Notes: generated by a model not told the origin, from the letters alone. A stretch of 64,000 nt of DNA from Scilla litardierei (GCA_030789695.1 CM061132.1:165193442-165257441); one strand, 5' to 3'. Positions 20,485 through 32,484 are shown, numbered from the stretch's first letter. Made by a program: numbers and translations.

Positions 20485-20958
20485 ATGGTAGCTCAACCAT
20501 CCGACCTAGTATTCATCGATTTCGTTATGGCTAATGTCTCTGGTGCAAGTACTATCATAGATGGAGTGTATGCTTCACTTGAAGGTGATCATATCCACCT
20601 TTATACCATCAACACTCCACAAATAGAGACATCTGAGCTGCCGAAGGAGGACATATATATGGACCTATTGAGAAACATTGTCGATGTAGTTCGAGAAACC
20701 GGACCAGTGACAATAACGACATGTGATCCTTTCGAGCTCGAATTTCAAAACTTTATTACTCATTGTATCTCTTCCACAGACACAATTGATGATGGAGTCT
20801 ACGTTCTAGTTGAGGGACACAAGACCCACTTTTATACCACGGTCGAGATACATGAGCCTATAGAGCCACATACACCTACTATTGAGAAGGCCAAGCCATG
20901 CAATCGGGTGCCTCAAGCTCCAGGACAGAAACGAAGGAGGCATAAAAGGAGAAGATGA
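20485..20958 (+). CDS. Unrecognised 157-codon ORF in the Athila/Tat-like internal region
   Basis: The frame runs from ATG 20485 to TGA 20956-20958 and ends in a strongly basic tail (KRRRHKRRR). It contains two similar segments: GVYASLEGDHIHLYTINTPQI and, about 85 residues later, GVYVLVEGHKTHFYTTVEIHE. This suggests an internal duplication of a roughly 40-residue beta-rich unit, and the following ORF starts with a third related piece (DVYVQLGGGVMRFDI). I do not recognise the family. It overlaps the next ORF by four bases (ATGA). Its position after gag and the absence of pol suggest an element-specific protein or gag extension. Confidence 0.4.
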   Translation: MVAQPSDLVFIDFVMANVSGASTIIDGVYASLEGDHIHLYTINTPQIETSELPKEDIYMDLLRNIVDVVRETGPVTITTCDPFELEFQNFITHCISSTDTIDDGVYVLVEGHKTHFYTTVEIHEPIEPHTPTIEKAKPCNRVPQAPGQKRRRHKRRR

Positions 20959-21680
20959 CGTTTACATTGCCTTCTATACCTGAGGAGCCTGAGGAGGATG
21001 TCTACGTTCAGCTTGGGGGAGGTGTTATGCGCTTTGATATTGCCACCCCCGACGAGACCACAACACCTGGTATTGCGGAGTCAGCTTGTGCCATCGTTGC
21101 TCCCCCTTGCCACCCACATGAGCCAGAGCATGCTTTTGAGGAGGCCTTACATGCGGAGCCAGAGCTTGTCACCGAGAAGGCCGTGCATTGGGACGAGGAC
21201 ACAGCCATTCATGAGGATCCCGAGCATTACCCTCCTCCTTTTGAGCTACCGCAGCCACCTCCAATTTCTACAGAGGCTGAGCATCCCTCAGAGGACCACC
21301 CTTCCACTGACGCCGATGACACTCCCACAGAGCTTATGGCTCCCCTTCAGGGAGATCTCTTTACTCCCTCGCCCTTTACATTTGATTCCCTTCCCATGTA
21401 TGCTGTTTACTATAATTCAGATCTTGATGACTCATTGCACCTTTTGCAGGATACACATACATATGATCAAAAGGTACGATGGGGCGTATACGAGGAGGAG
21501 AGTGAGGAGTTAGCAACCATGGATGCTATGAATATTATCAGGAGGTGCACTGGGACGAGTCTGACGATGATGATGAGTTGCCTGATGAGACACACACTTA
21601 TATGCCAGAGTTACCTGAAGAACCAAATGCAAACAACGAGGAAACAACGAGGAGTTGGTCGACGTGGTGCACGAGAGTAG
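20955..21680 (+). CDS. Unrecognised acidic Pro/Glu-rich ORF, 241 codons
   Basis: It starts inside the stop of the previous ORF. It is rich in Glu, Pro, His and Asp (for example HPHEPEHAFEEALHAEPE) and probably disordered, with no catalytic motif. After about codon 190 the sequence loses coherence. A nearby frame (21655-21984) continues with more ordinary composition (DPLWNAFILGKNYLHQIDAAYLL), which suggests a frameshift near 21540-21660. It probably belongs to the retroelement, not to the host. Confidence 0.35.
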   Translation: MTFTLPSIPEEPEEDVYVQLGGGVMRFDIATPDETTTPGIAESACAIVAPPCHPHEPEHAFEEALHAEPELVTEKAVHWDEDTAIHEDPEHYPPPFELPQPPPISTEAEHPSEDHPSTDADDTPTELMAPLQGDLFTPSPFTFDSLPMYAVYYNSDLDDSLHLLQDTHTYDQKVRWGVYEEESEELATMDAMNIIRRCTGTSLTMMMSCLMRHTLICQSYLKNQMQTTRKQRGVGRRGARE

Positions 21681-21984
21681 AGATTTACTTACAGGAAAGT
21701 GTTGTCAACCAATCTTAATTTTAAATACTTATGTTGATGACCCTCTTTGGAATGCATTTATTTTGGGGAAGAATTATCTACATCAGATTGATGCGGCTTA
21801 TCTCTTACAGGGTACATGTGGAGTCCTTGGAGAGATGCTGGAAGCCGCATTGCTGGAGTCTGATAGAGTCTGTAGACATACGTGCCTGGCGGAGCCACGG
21901 AAAGAGCAGTTGGAGCAGTTACCTGCACCGACAAAGATACTGGATTCATCTTTTGCTATAGGTGATATCAATCCAGTAGTGTAG

Positions 21985-22250
21985 TATTTTATGCTTTAAA
22001 TAAACACGAATCCTCTCGACAACGAGAGGACCGTATAGATTTGATTGAATAAATATCACCACATATGACGGCAACAAAAATCTTTTACACCCCAAACCCA
22101 TTATATATATTAATTGCCTTCTTCATATTTTGGTACACCACATCTTTTTGCTCACCACCATCGTGCATTTCTTTCAAGTGAATACCCACTTTTTTATTCG
22201 TACCACCAGCCAAGCAAGTCACGTCAATAAGCATCATCAAGCAAGCAAGT
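21985..22250. other. No gene seen
   Basis: AT-rich sequence after the last frame of the Athila/Tat-like element. It has a short hairpin CCTCTCGACAACGAGAGG at 22013-22030. No LTR copy is found where the 3' LTR would be expected. Confidence 0.4.
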
Positions 22251-22507
22251 GATACTGAAATAAAGGTTAAAATGTCATTGCACTTAACTCATAGGGTTTG
22301 GGGTAAGTCGTATTAGAGAGAGTGCGAGCGCAATCAGAGTCATACTTTCGGCCAGTATCTGAGGATCCTTTCATATATCGATTTATCCGACGAGTTCCCT
22401 TTCATATATCTGTATGGATCTTTGGAGGGATCCAAAGCCCCTTTCTATCTCTGTAATGGACTCGGCTTGGGGTAGCCCCCCGTGGTCCAAGACGGTCTTC
22501 GGGTTGC
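22251..22507 (-). repeat. Inverted copy of an LTR segment (left arm)
   Basis: This 257 bp block is the reverse complement of 23085-23340, which lies inside the adjacent LTR. By eye it matches that arm far better than the arm matches the equivalent segment in the other LTR (30650-30900). With about 577 bp between the arms, the locus could form a large hairpin. Confidence 0.88.
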
Positions 22508-23084
22508 TTGCTTGCTTGGCTGCTGCAGGTCACGACTGAGCGTTAGCAAGCAAACCTGTAACGACCTGATTTTCTGGGGTCATCACTATTTATAAGATTT
22601 TGCAGCTCTTGTTGGTTACCAATGAAATCAATGTAGGTGAAATAGAAAATACTCCGTAAAGTCATACTTGAATGGGTAGAGTCGAAACCCCGTGCACGAC
22701 TCAAGGAGGAAAAGCTAGTCCTAGAACGCCAACGCCGCCTATTATAACCTGAAAATGTTCCACAAAATTAAAACATAGACTATATCCAACTCCAAGCAAA
22801 CGGTTTATGTAAAAACAAAAGATTGGAAAGGAAGGTACGGAAGTGTAACTGGCCAACACAGTAAGTAGCTGAGATACATGTGTAAGAAATATTAAAAATG
22901 TTATGAGCATTTAAGAGTCAAATGAGCTAGCTACTGAACCGAGAAATAACAGGCTAAAATGTAACACTTCAATGGATAAAGCATGCATGCGAGTTTGCAT
23001 TAATTTAGTGTAAATGTTATATGTGAAGTAAATATAAGGTTATACCAGACCTAAGCCCTAACTCATACTGGAGAGCACGATATG

Positions 23085-23340
23085 CAACCCGAAGACCGTC
23101 TTGGACCACGGGGAGCTACCCCAAGCCGAGTCCACTACATAGATAGAAAGGGGCTTTGGATCCCTCCAAAGGTCCATACAGATATATGAAAGGGAACTCG
23201 TCGGATAAATCGATATATGAAAGGATCCTCAGATACGGGCCGAAAGTATGACTCTGATTGCTCTCGCACTCTCTATAATACGAGTTACCCCAAACCCTAT
23301 GAGTTAAGTGCAATGACATTTTGACCTTTATTTCAGTATC
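23085..23340 (+). repeat. Right arm of the local inverted repeat
   Basis: Pairs with 22251-22507. A third, more diverged copy in the same orientation as this arm is at about 30651-30910 in the other LTR. Confidence 0.88.
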
Positions 23341-23968
23341 GAGTGTAATACTTAGGGACTGTAACTAAATTTATTGCATTCCATGGTTTTCATGTCATAA
23401 GCTGTGCCAGGAAATTTTACGGAAAACGCAACAACTACACCCTTCAAATTTCATATCGTAATAGTTAGTTAGCATGCCACATGAATTATCAAGGAGAGAT
23501 ATCCTCTCAAAAGTTCAGGTGTCACATCATTAATAGATATGCATAGTTTGGGGGATACTATCCAAGAATTCAAGCATCCTTCATTTCAAGAGACAGGTGT
23601 CAGTTCACAACAAGTACAAAGAGTAGTAATCCATTTAAGGTATGATCATAGTCCGAGCTCAATTTCCAACCTAGATTTCACATATTCAAGATGTCAACAA
23701 ACTGATTTTCTTTATTCAGTGCATGCTACAAAGTAATTTTATGATATTAGAGGGAGTGGTGACAAATACCTATAGTTGCATTTGTCCAGGCCAAGTAAGA
23801 TCCAAGCGTCCATGGTAATTTAGTCCAACATATAATTTTCCAAGTTTTAAACACAAAATTCAATTCAAAGACTGAAGTTAGAAATAAACTAAAAGTCAAT
23901 TAAAAACGCTGAAACTCTGTGTAGTAAATGGATCAGATTTGGGTATTTCTCCATGTGGCAGCTGCAGG

Positions 23969-26900
23969 CAGGGGCGGACCTGTGCTTGTAACTGTGGGGG
24001 CACGGGCACCCACAATAAAGTTTGAATTTTTTTAGTATTGAAAATTGAGGTGCCTAGTCCCTCAGTCATAGGCCTGTATCTCTAAACATAAAGGCATGTA
24101 CCACCTGGCCCCCATACAATTAAGAGATGTTATGGTTTGTCAGTAGGAGCTGATGTATTGGGGGGAAAAGTCCAGAAATTTATGTTTTGCATTGTTTCTT
24201 CTCTCTTCAACCTTAGCACTGGCTGGCTCAGTCGTCCCTTTCTTTCTCTTCCTACTCTGCTTCTGTTCTGCGGCTAGGCACCAAGAGAACTTCAAGAGGC
24301 GAAGCTCGGTCTCCATCTTCAAGAGATCAACAGCCTACAGGCTACATGTAATCAATTATGATGTTGTCAACAATTTTTTATGTAAGTTTATTTGTGATTC
24401 AGACAAAAAAGAATGGAAGTTACTAGTAAATTAGAGCAACTAAATCTTTATTCAGACGAGTTTCTTTTTAATTTCTCGAAGGAAAAAAAACTGAAACTCA
24501 AAATTAATGAAACCTTTGGCAGAACAGGGGATGGGGATCAAGAGTGGTTTTACATTTGAGAGGGACATCAAGAACTTGATAAGCTTGCAACTTCTTGTGG
24601 TCGGTATTTGAAATTTTTCCGGGAAAAATGAAAATTTAAGTTAGTGGTTAAATGATGCAATTAAATATACAATTAGTCTATTTGTAGGCAGTGTGCATAT
24701 AATCAAAAATAGCATTTATCAATTTGTGGTAGTCAATTTGTCTCTGTTCCTCAATTTTTGGGGTTCCTAATGGTCCAACTTAATATTCTCATCGAAAAAT
24801 TGCAGAGTCCACAATTCAATTGGACCGTGTTGTGGTTGAGGGAGGGCTCATTGATCTTTGTTGTTTCAGTGACTCCGTCTCGTGTTTTGTGAAAAGGTAT
24901 GATTTTTGAACCCCCAGTTTTTGGTTCTTAATGATTTGGATGTTTCTTGATTTTTTAATGTAAGTAGATGTTTATTGATAATTATGGTATTCATATACAT
25001 ACAATATTATGTTTCGAATCTATTCTTAAGCTCTAATTTAAAATGTTCTTTGTAGAATATTTCTTAAATGGAGAGATACTTCAAAAGAAAGTCAATAGAT
25101 GATTCATCTCAATCTACTGAGCAACAAGCCCCTAGTTTAAGTAAAAGTACCGTAACAGTTGATGTATCAAGTCTCCCTGCAGACCCTTGGCTTAGACCTT
25201 CAATTTGGAGTTATGATGTCAACATTAGGGATGAAGTTCGAAGATCTTATCTTTAGAAGGGTCCTTGTCAGCCCATTGGTCATGACTTTCCAATCACAGT
25301 TATTGGGAAAAAACCACGAAGATTCAACCCTAATTGGTTCAATGAGTATCCGACTTGGCTAGAATATAGCGTAGCCAAAGATGCTGTATTTTGTTTTTAT
25401 TGTTATCTCTTCAAAATACAATGTCAAACTGTTTCTTCTCAAAACATTGGAGATTCCTTTGTGAATGAATGATTTAGAAACTGGAAAAAAGAGAGGATTG
25501 CGGTTCATGTTGGAAAGATCAACAGTTCTCACAATGAAGCCAGGCATAAATGTGAGGGCTTGATGAATCAACCACAAAGTATTCTTGCTATGTTTAGTAG
25601 TAAGACAGCTAAGGATAAGATGGAATACCGAGTGTTGTTAACTGCTGCTATTGACTGTGTTAGATTTCTCTTGCACCAAGGGTTACCATTTCGTGGTCAC
25701 GATGAGTCTAAACAATCATTAAATCAGGAAAACTATCTTGGGCTCTTTCACTTTCTTGCTGATCACAATGAAGAAGTTAAGAATGTATCATTTGCCAATG
25801 CTTCTGAAAGGTTACAGTTGACTTCACCAAAGGTACAAAAGGAGCTTTGTCGAGCTGCTGCAGCTGAGACCTTAAATACCATTATAAAGGATGTGGGTAA
25901 ATTCTTATTTCTCTATTCTGGTTGACGAGGCTCGTGATATAGCAATAAATGAGCAAATGGCTGTATCTTTAAGATATGTAAACAAGTATGGACAGGTTAT
26001 TAAGAGATTTATTGGTATTGAACATGTTTCCTCTACTACTGCTGTTTCACTCAAGGCTGCTTTGGAAGAATTATTTGCAAGACATCAGTTAAGTATATCG
26101 AGATTACGTGGTCAAGGGTATGATGGCGCAAGTAATATGCAAGGTGAATATAATGGCTTGAAAACACTTATCTTAAGAGAGAACCCATATGCCTTTTATG
26201 TGCATTGTTTTGCTCATCAACTTCAGTTACTTCTAATGGCTGTTGCAAAGAAGCATTTCCAAGTAAAGGCTCGCTTTGAATTTGTATCAAGAATTTTGAA
26301 TACTGTTGGATCATCATGTAAGAGGAGCGATGCTCTTAAAGCCATCCAACATAATAAAGTCCTTGAAGCATTACAGAATGGAGATTTGATTAGTGGACGG
26401 GGTTTGAATTAGGAAACTAACTTAAAAAGGCCAGGTGACACTCGTTGGAGCTCACATTACACTTCATTAATTAGTCTCATGAACATGTATTCATCTGTAA
26501 TTGAAGTATTTGAGATTGCTATGGATGATGGGGTGAATGATCCACAGTCAGTTGATGTTAGTGTTTTGTTGGATGTTATGCAATCTTTTGATTTTATATT
26601 CACCTTACATGTCATGGTAAACATTCTTGGAGTTACAAATGAATTGTCACAATTACTGCAAAGAGAACACCAGGATATTGAGAATGCGATGAGATTAGTA
26701 CATGTATGCAAGTTGAGGCTACAGATGATGAGAGATGATGGATGAGATTCTTTCTGCAATAAATTTGAAATTGTTATTCCTGACATGGATGCTAAGTTCA
26801 AGGCTCGTGGAAGACCAAAATGGAAAGCTGAAGAAATGACAAACTTGCATCACTATCGGGTTGAACTATTTTATAGCATAATAGACATGCAACTTCAAGA

Positions 26901-27503
26901 GCTTAATAATCGCTTTTCTGAGATTAATACAGAGTTGCTTCTATGTGTGGAATGTCTTAGTCCCATTAACTCATTCTCTGCTTTTAAGAAGGAAAAATTG
27001 ATCCGCCTTGCTCAGATATATGCAAATGATTTCTCTGTCATAGAACTTGTAGCACTTGGAAATCAGCTTGACAATTATATTCTTGATATGCGCTCTAGTG
27101 ACTTGTTCTCGGACATCAAAGAAATTACTGGTCTAGCTGAAAAAATGGTTGCAAAAAGATGTCACTTGGTGCATCCGCTGGTTTTTAGGCTCATCACATT
27201 AGCTTTAACTTTACCGATTTCAACTGCAAAAGTAGAGAGCATTTTCAGCTATGAAGATTGTGAAGACCCGGCTACGTAATCGATTGGCAGACGAGTAGCT
27301 TAATGATTGTTTGGTAACATATATTAAGAAAGAAGTTTTTGATCAGATTTCGAATGCAGACATTATGCAGTATTATCAGAATATGCAATCACGGAGAAGA
27401 CTGTTGTAAGGTATCTAGTGTTTTTTTAAAATTTTAATTTAATAGTATTTTTATTAATATTAAATTGTGACCCCATAATTCCAAAAGCCTGGTTCCGCCA
27501 CTG
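23969..27503 (+). mobile_element. hAT-superfamily DNA transposon, 3535 bp, defective
   Basis: Imperfect terminal inverted repeats: CAGGGGCGGACC at the left and the complement of CAGTGGCGGAAC at the right. The 8 bp target duplication GCTGCAGG lies at 23961-23968 and 27504-27511. The homologous site in the other LTR (31613-31622, GGCTGCATGG) is empty, which proves the borders. It encodes a broken DUF4371/TTF-type hAT transposase. 24000-25067 is a non-coding 5' part. Confidence 0.95.
25068..27408 (+). pseudogene. hAT transposase (DUF4371 / ZMYM1-like), multiply broken
   Basis: The N-terminus starts MERYFKRKS, typical of plant TTF-type zinc finger hAT transposases. A TTF-like zinc region follows (WFNEYPTWLEYS...FCFYCYLF). 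The DUF4371 core runs through QKELCRAAAAETLNTII, and the catalytic-domain phrases are RGQGYDGASNMQG and YVHCFAHQLQLLLMA. GDTRWSSHYTS comes near 26434-26465. The C-terminal hAT dimerisation region has LTLPISTAKVESIFS, then, one frame away, TRLRNRLADE. Breaks: stop near 25254, stop near 25470, frame change near 25905, stop at 26410, frame change near 26750, frame change near 27250 and stop near 27300. Overall order and length match the family. Confidence 0.9.
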
Positions 27504-28849
27504 GCTGCAGGGATAACTATGAAAGTCTACAAAGGAGTGGGGATGGGCCAAAGGCTACTGTAGGGTTAATGGGACAAAAACCGTATCAGTATAAGACCAT
27601 GGGTGAACCCGAGCCCGCTGCAAGGGAAGACAAAAGGGTTCCAAATCCAACAACATGAATAAAGGAACCGAAGTATCCCCAAACACCCTTATGTGTACTA
27701 ATAAGTCCACAACAAGCAGAATCGGAGGCTAAAGCCCTAAACAGCAGTGAAACAATGAACCGAAATGCTAACCGCGAGAAGTTGGAAGAAAGACTAACGC
27801 AACATGGAGCTACCCTCGAACAGGGAGGGCAGGTTAAACCCCAAACCCCAACCAAACATAGAACCCGAGCCCCTTGACCTACAATCCCCACGGCTAACAA
27901 ACCCAACAGCCAGTAAGGCCCCCGCAGTCGACAATCAGAGGGGGAAACAACTCCCCATGCCTAAATCATCCTCTCGAAAACTCCCAAAATCCCACAAGTA
28001 ACTACACAATAAATTCCAGGATCTCAAGCTCGACAATTTTCAGAAATCAAACCAAAACTGAAAGTAAAATATAAACTGAAATGTTTGAAGTTAGAATAAT
28101 CTACAAAAATCGAAGAGTGCAGCCGAAAATCGAAGAAATCCCAAAACGAGCATTATCACCTTGCCGATTCTCTCTTTGCGGCATCAATTTGCTCGAGCAA
28201 GGAAAAAGTTGGAGCTTGGTAAGGATTTGGCCTCAAACAACGCTCATAAGCGAAAAAACCCAAATCTGAAAGCTTGAGAGGTAACTGAAGTTTTTTGCAA
28301 ATGTAAAAGCCATGAAAAACCCATAGAGGAAGTTATAGAGGGAGAAGGAGAACATTGGAAGATATCATGGAGGCGATCGTGGCGATAAACTCGCGTAATC
28401 GAAGCAAGAGGGCGGCGACAGTTTTCGAACGGCCAGCTTTAGAGTTTCGACCGATCGAACGAGAGAACGATAGAGGCGGTCACTCGCCTTCAATCGAAGG
28501 CCAAGAGGTTGGCTAGGCTGCTGTTTTTGTCCAATGAGGGAGGCAACCGTGTCACACGATTCGATCAAACGAGATTATCGAGTGGGTTGCTGGTGTCGGG
28601 CGAGCAAAAGAGAATGATATGGTTTGAGCTTGTTTATGAGAAGGGAGACATTTTAAGGTGATGGGCTTGGGCTGATGGGCCACCCAAGGAAAGAAGGAAA
28701 AAAAGGAAAAAGAGAACAATAATAATAAGAGGAAAAAAATCAGCCCATTACATTCTTACCTACATTACAAAAAATTCTGTCCTCGGAATTTCTAAAACTA
28801 GGTACTAATAACAGAACACAGGAAGGGATTTATTCAAACGACCGGTAAC

Positions 28850-29960
28850 AACAAAAATGTAAATTCATTCAAATATCTGATAACATAATCTAAGAGCTGG
28901 GGGCGTTTGTCTCTGCAGGGGTCATGACGAAAGCTTGTCGTTTTGAGCCGATGGTGACGGATCTCGCTGCCTGGCACCAGCCACCGTCGTTTGCTCAACT
29001 CTTTTGGACAGTCACCGATGGAATGATCTGATGCGCCACGTATCAAGCACTGCTTGTTCTAACGACGACACTCTTTCCTCGTGTGTCCGGATCGGTGACA
29101 GTAGTTGCGTACCACATGGCGTCGAGTACTGGTTGTCATTCCGGTCTTCTAGAATTGAGTGGTATGCTCCGTCTATAGAGCGGTCTTCTCTTGTTCCCCA
29201 AAGCGAGCATTTGCTGGTGGCGCTGAGGGTCGTTGGCCATGCTCTGTCGTAGCTGCAGGTGGTGGTGGTGGTTGTTGTATCGAAGGTGCGGTCATTTGTC
29301 GCTCTCATCCATGCTCCCTTTGAATATACTCGTGCTCTCGAGCTGTTGAGAGTATGGCTGCATGGGTTTTCAAGTTGAACCCAACCAGCTTTTTCCTGAT
29401 ATCGATGTTCAGGCTGTGCTGAAAGCGCTTGGCCCGAGTCAGAGGGGTGGACACCATATCCTTGGCAAACCTATTAAGCCTAGAAAACTCGGCATCGTAT
29501 TACTCTACAGTCATAAAGCATTACTTCAGAGTCACGAATTGCGCCTCCAACTCCATCTGTGCCTCTGGTGAAAAGTACCGAGCATTGAATGTATCCTTAA
29601 AAATATCTCAGGAGATCGGCTGCGCCAGTCGGACCTCTGCAGAATCCCACCATATTCTAGCCTCTCTGGTCAATTGTGGTTTCGCCATGTCTGCCTATAA
29701 ATTCACAGGAGCTTGTGTAGCTTTTAGCATATCAGCGATGGAGCGCAACCATTACTCTACAGCCAGAGGGTCCTCTCGTCTAGTGAAAGTTGACGGATGT
29801 AGTGCCCGAAACTGTTGTACTCATTGCCTTGGTTCCTTTGGTATAGTCCGAACCATCTCTCATAGAGCCTGGTCTGAGATATGGTGTCTTGATGCGTTCC
29901 TATCCATAGTCGATTTCTTATGTGCTCTACGTCTGCGGTGCGTACGTAAACTTTCATGAA
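28850..29960 (-). pseudogene. Ty3/gypsy gag remnant with two zinc knuckles
   Basis: Reading leftwards, the minus strand shows REDPLAVE, then TREARIWWDSAEVRLAQPIS (about 29690-29620). EAQMELEAQFVTLK and EYDAEFSRLNRFAKDM (about 29460-29420) are the retrotransposon gag core. A second region near 29130-29010 has a knuckle of the form Cys-x2-Cys-x3-Gly-His-x4-Cys, followed by a degenerate one (CLIRGASDHSIGDC). Stops interrupt it at several places. No other retroviral enzyme follows before the 3' LTR, so this derivative carries gag alone. Confidence 0.75.
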
Positions 29961-30122
29961 CATGTGTTCAAAAAAGAAGTTAGTTTGGTCGATTTGGTTC
30001 CAGTACGCTTGTGTCAATGTTATACGTGTTCCATCCTATATTACAGGTATGCTTTATGATACATTCTACTCAACCTACACTGTTCACAAGGTGGTCAGCG
30101 CGGACATGTGTAAGTCACCACT

Positions 30123-32484
30123 TGTAACGACTCGGTTTCTGGGGGGTCATCACTATTTATAAGATTATGCTGGGCCTGATGGTTACCAGTGAAATCAATG
30201 TAGATGAAATAAAAAATACTCTATACAGTCATACTTGAATGTGTAGAGTCGAAACCCCGTGCACGACTCAAGGAGGAAAAGCTAGTCCTAGAACGCCAAA
30301 GCCTCCTATTATACCTGAAAATGTTCCACAGAATTAAAAAGTAGACTATATCCAGCTCCAAGCAAACATGTTATGTACAAACAAAAGATTGGAAAGGAAG
30401 ATACAAAAGTGTAACTGGATAACACAGTAAGCAATTGAGATACATGTGGAGGAAATATTAAACATGTTATGAGCATTTAAGTGTCAAATGAGCTAGCTAC
30501 TGAACTGAGGAATAACAGGCTAAAAATGTAACACTTCACAGGATAAAGCATGCATGTGAGTTTGCATTAATGTAGTGTAAATGTTTTATGTCAAGTAAAT
30601 ATATGGTTTTACCAGACTTAAGCCGTGACTCATACTTGAGAGCATGATATGCAACCTGAAGACCATCTTGGACCACGGGGAGCTCCCCCGAGCCGAGTCC
30701 AATATAGAGATAGAAAGCGGCACTGGATCCCTCCAAAGGTCCATCCAAATATATGAAAGGGAACTCATCGAGTAAACAGATATATGATAGGATCCTCCAG
30801 ATACGGACCGAAAGAATGGCTCCAAATTCTTGCTCCTTCACTCTATCTAATATGAGTTACCCCTAACACCATGAGTTAAGTGCAATGTTATTTTCACTTT
30901 TATTTCAGTATCGAGTGTAATACTTAGGGACTGTAACTAAATTTATTGTGTTCCATGGTTTTCATGTCTTAGGTTGTGCTAAGGAATTTTACACAAAACT
31001 TAACAACTACATCCTTCAAATTTCATAACGTGATAGTTACTTAGCATGCATCATGAATTATCAAGGAGAGCATCCTCTCAAAAGTTCAGGTGTCACATCT
31101 TTAGTAGATATGCGTAGTTAGGAGGATACTATCCAAGAATTCAAGCATCCAACATTTCAAGAGTCAGGTGTCAGTTCACAAATACAACATGAAAGAGTAG
31201 TATTCCATTCAAGGTATGATCACAGTTCAAGTTCAATTTCCAACCTAGACCTACATATACTCAAGATGTCAACAAACTGATTTTCTTTATTCATTGCTTG
31301 CTACAAAGTAAATTTGTGATATTAAAGGGAGTGGTGACAAATACATATAGTTGCATTTGTCCTGGCAAAGTATGATCCAAGCTTTCTTTTTTTTTTGATA
31401 CATCGGAAAATAAATACTACAAATCAGAGGGAAAACCCTCTAGGTAATCCCGATCCGGTTACAAGCTTTCATGGTAATTCAGATCAACATATAAATTTCC
31501 AAGTTTTAAACAAAATTCAATTTAAAGACCGAAGTCAGAAAAAAACTAAAAGCCAATTAAAAACGTTGAAACTCTATGCATTAAATGGATCAGATTTGTG
31601 TATTTCTCCATGTGGTGGCTGCATGGATAACTATGAAAGTATACAAAGGAGTGGGGATGGGCCAAAAAGGCTATTCTAGGGTTAATGGGACAAAAACCGC
31701 ACCATTACAGGATCATGGGTGAACCCGAGCCCGTGCAAGGGAATACAAAAGGGTTCCAAATCCAACAACATGAATAAAGGAATTGAAGTATCAGTACTTC
31801 CAAACACCCTTGTGTGTACTAATCAGTTCACAACAAGCAGAACCGGAGGCTAAGCCCCAAACAACAGTGAAATAATGAACCAAAATGCTAACCGCAAGAA
31901 GCGGGAAGAAAGACTAACGCAACAGAGAGCCACCCTCGAACAGTAAGGACATGTTAAACCCTAAATTCCAACCGAACATAGAACCAGATCCCCTTGACCT
32001 ACAATCCCCACGACCAACAAAACCGACAGCCAACAAGGCACCCACAACCGATAATCAGAGGTGAAAACAACTCCCTACGCCCAAATCATCCTCGCCAATT
32101 CCAGGATCTCAAGCTCGACAATTTTCAGAAATCAAACCAAAACCTAAAACGAAAGAGGGAAGCCGAAAATCCACGAAATCCCCAAACGAGCCTAATCACT
32201 TTGCCGATTCTCTCTTTGCAGTTGTGATTTGCTCGAGCAGGTGAAAAGTTGGAGCTTTGTAAGTATCCGGCCTCAAACAACGCCCACAATCGAAAAAAAC
32301 CGAAACCTGAAAGCTTGAGAGGAAACTGAAGTTTTTTGCAAATGTAAAAGCCATGAAAACCCACAGAGGAAGTTATAGAGGGAGAAGGAGAACGTTGGAA
32401 GAGATCGTGGAGGCGATCGTGGCGATAAACTTGCGTAACCGAAGCAAGAGGGGTGGCGGCAGTTTTCGAACGTCCCGCTTTAAT
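30123..32484 (-). repeat. 5' LTR of the gag-only gypsy derivative, truncated
   Basis: 2362 bp homologous to the left copy. It stops abruptly after AACGTCCCGCTTTAA (32470-32484), where MULE transposase sequence begins. It contains a short extra T-rich insertion at 31386-31460 relative to the left copy, and it preserves the empty hAT site at about 31613. Confidence 0.78.

Larger units (their letters stand above)
12498..22000 (+). mobile_element. Athila/Tat-like Ty3/gypsy element, 5' LTR kept, 3' end missing; split by a nested element
   Basis: The 5' LTR (12498-14325) ends in TGATCGGTCC...GGGCCGATCA. Seven bases later comes TGGCGCCGTTGCCGGG (14332-14347), the primer site typical of plant Athila/Tat elements. 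The internal part continues to 14698, is interrupted by the Reina-like element (14699-20321), and resumes at 20322 in the same gag frame context. Internal sequence encodes a gag-like segment and Pro/Glu-rich open frames, but no protease, RT or integrase is recognised. No second copy of the 1.8 kb LTR is present, so the 3' end is lost. The right border at about 22000 is approximate. Confidence 0.7.
22557..28752 (-). repeat. 3' LTR of the gag-only gypsy derivative (with hAT inside)
   Basis: About 2.65 kb once the 3535 bp hAT element and its 8 bp duplication are subtracted. It aligns with 30123-32484 over its whole remaining length at roughly 85-90 percent by eye. The part 28490-28752 has no equivalent in the right copy because that copy is truncated. 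Confidence 0.78.
22557..32484 (-). mobile_element. Gag-only Ty3/gypsy derivative with ~2.6 kb LTRs, carrying a hAT insertion
   Basis: Two long direct repeats flank 28753-30122. The left copy, 22557-28752, includes the hAT transposon; the right copy, 30123-32484, is cut short. Plus-strand left ends are TGTAACGACC and TGTAACGACT, the complement of the CGTTACA ends of gypsy LTRs. The left copy ends at CCCATTACA. Gag motifs in between read on the minus strand, so the right copy is the 5' LTR. No protease, RT or integrase lies between them: gag is followed directly by a pol-end-like GAATTCCGAGGACAGAATTT (complement, 28780-28800). Its 5' end was removed by the MULE junction at 32485. Confidence 0.78.
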
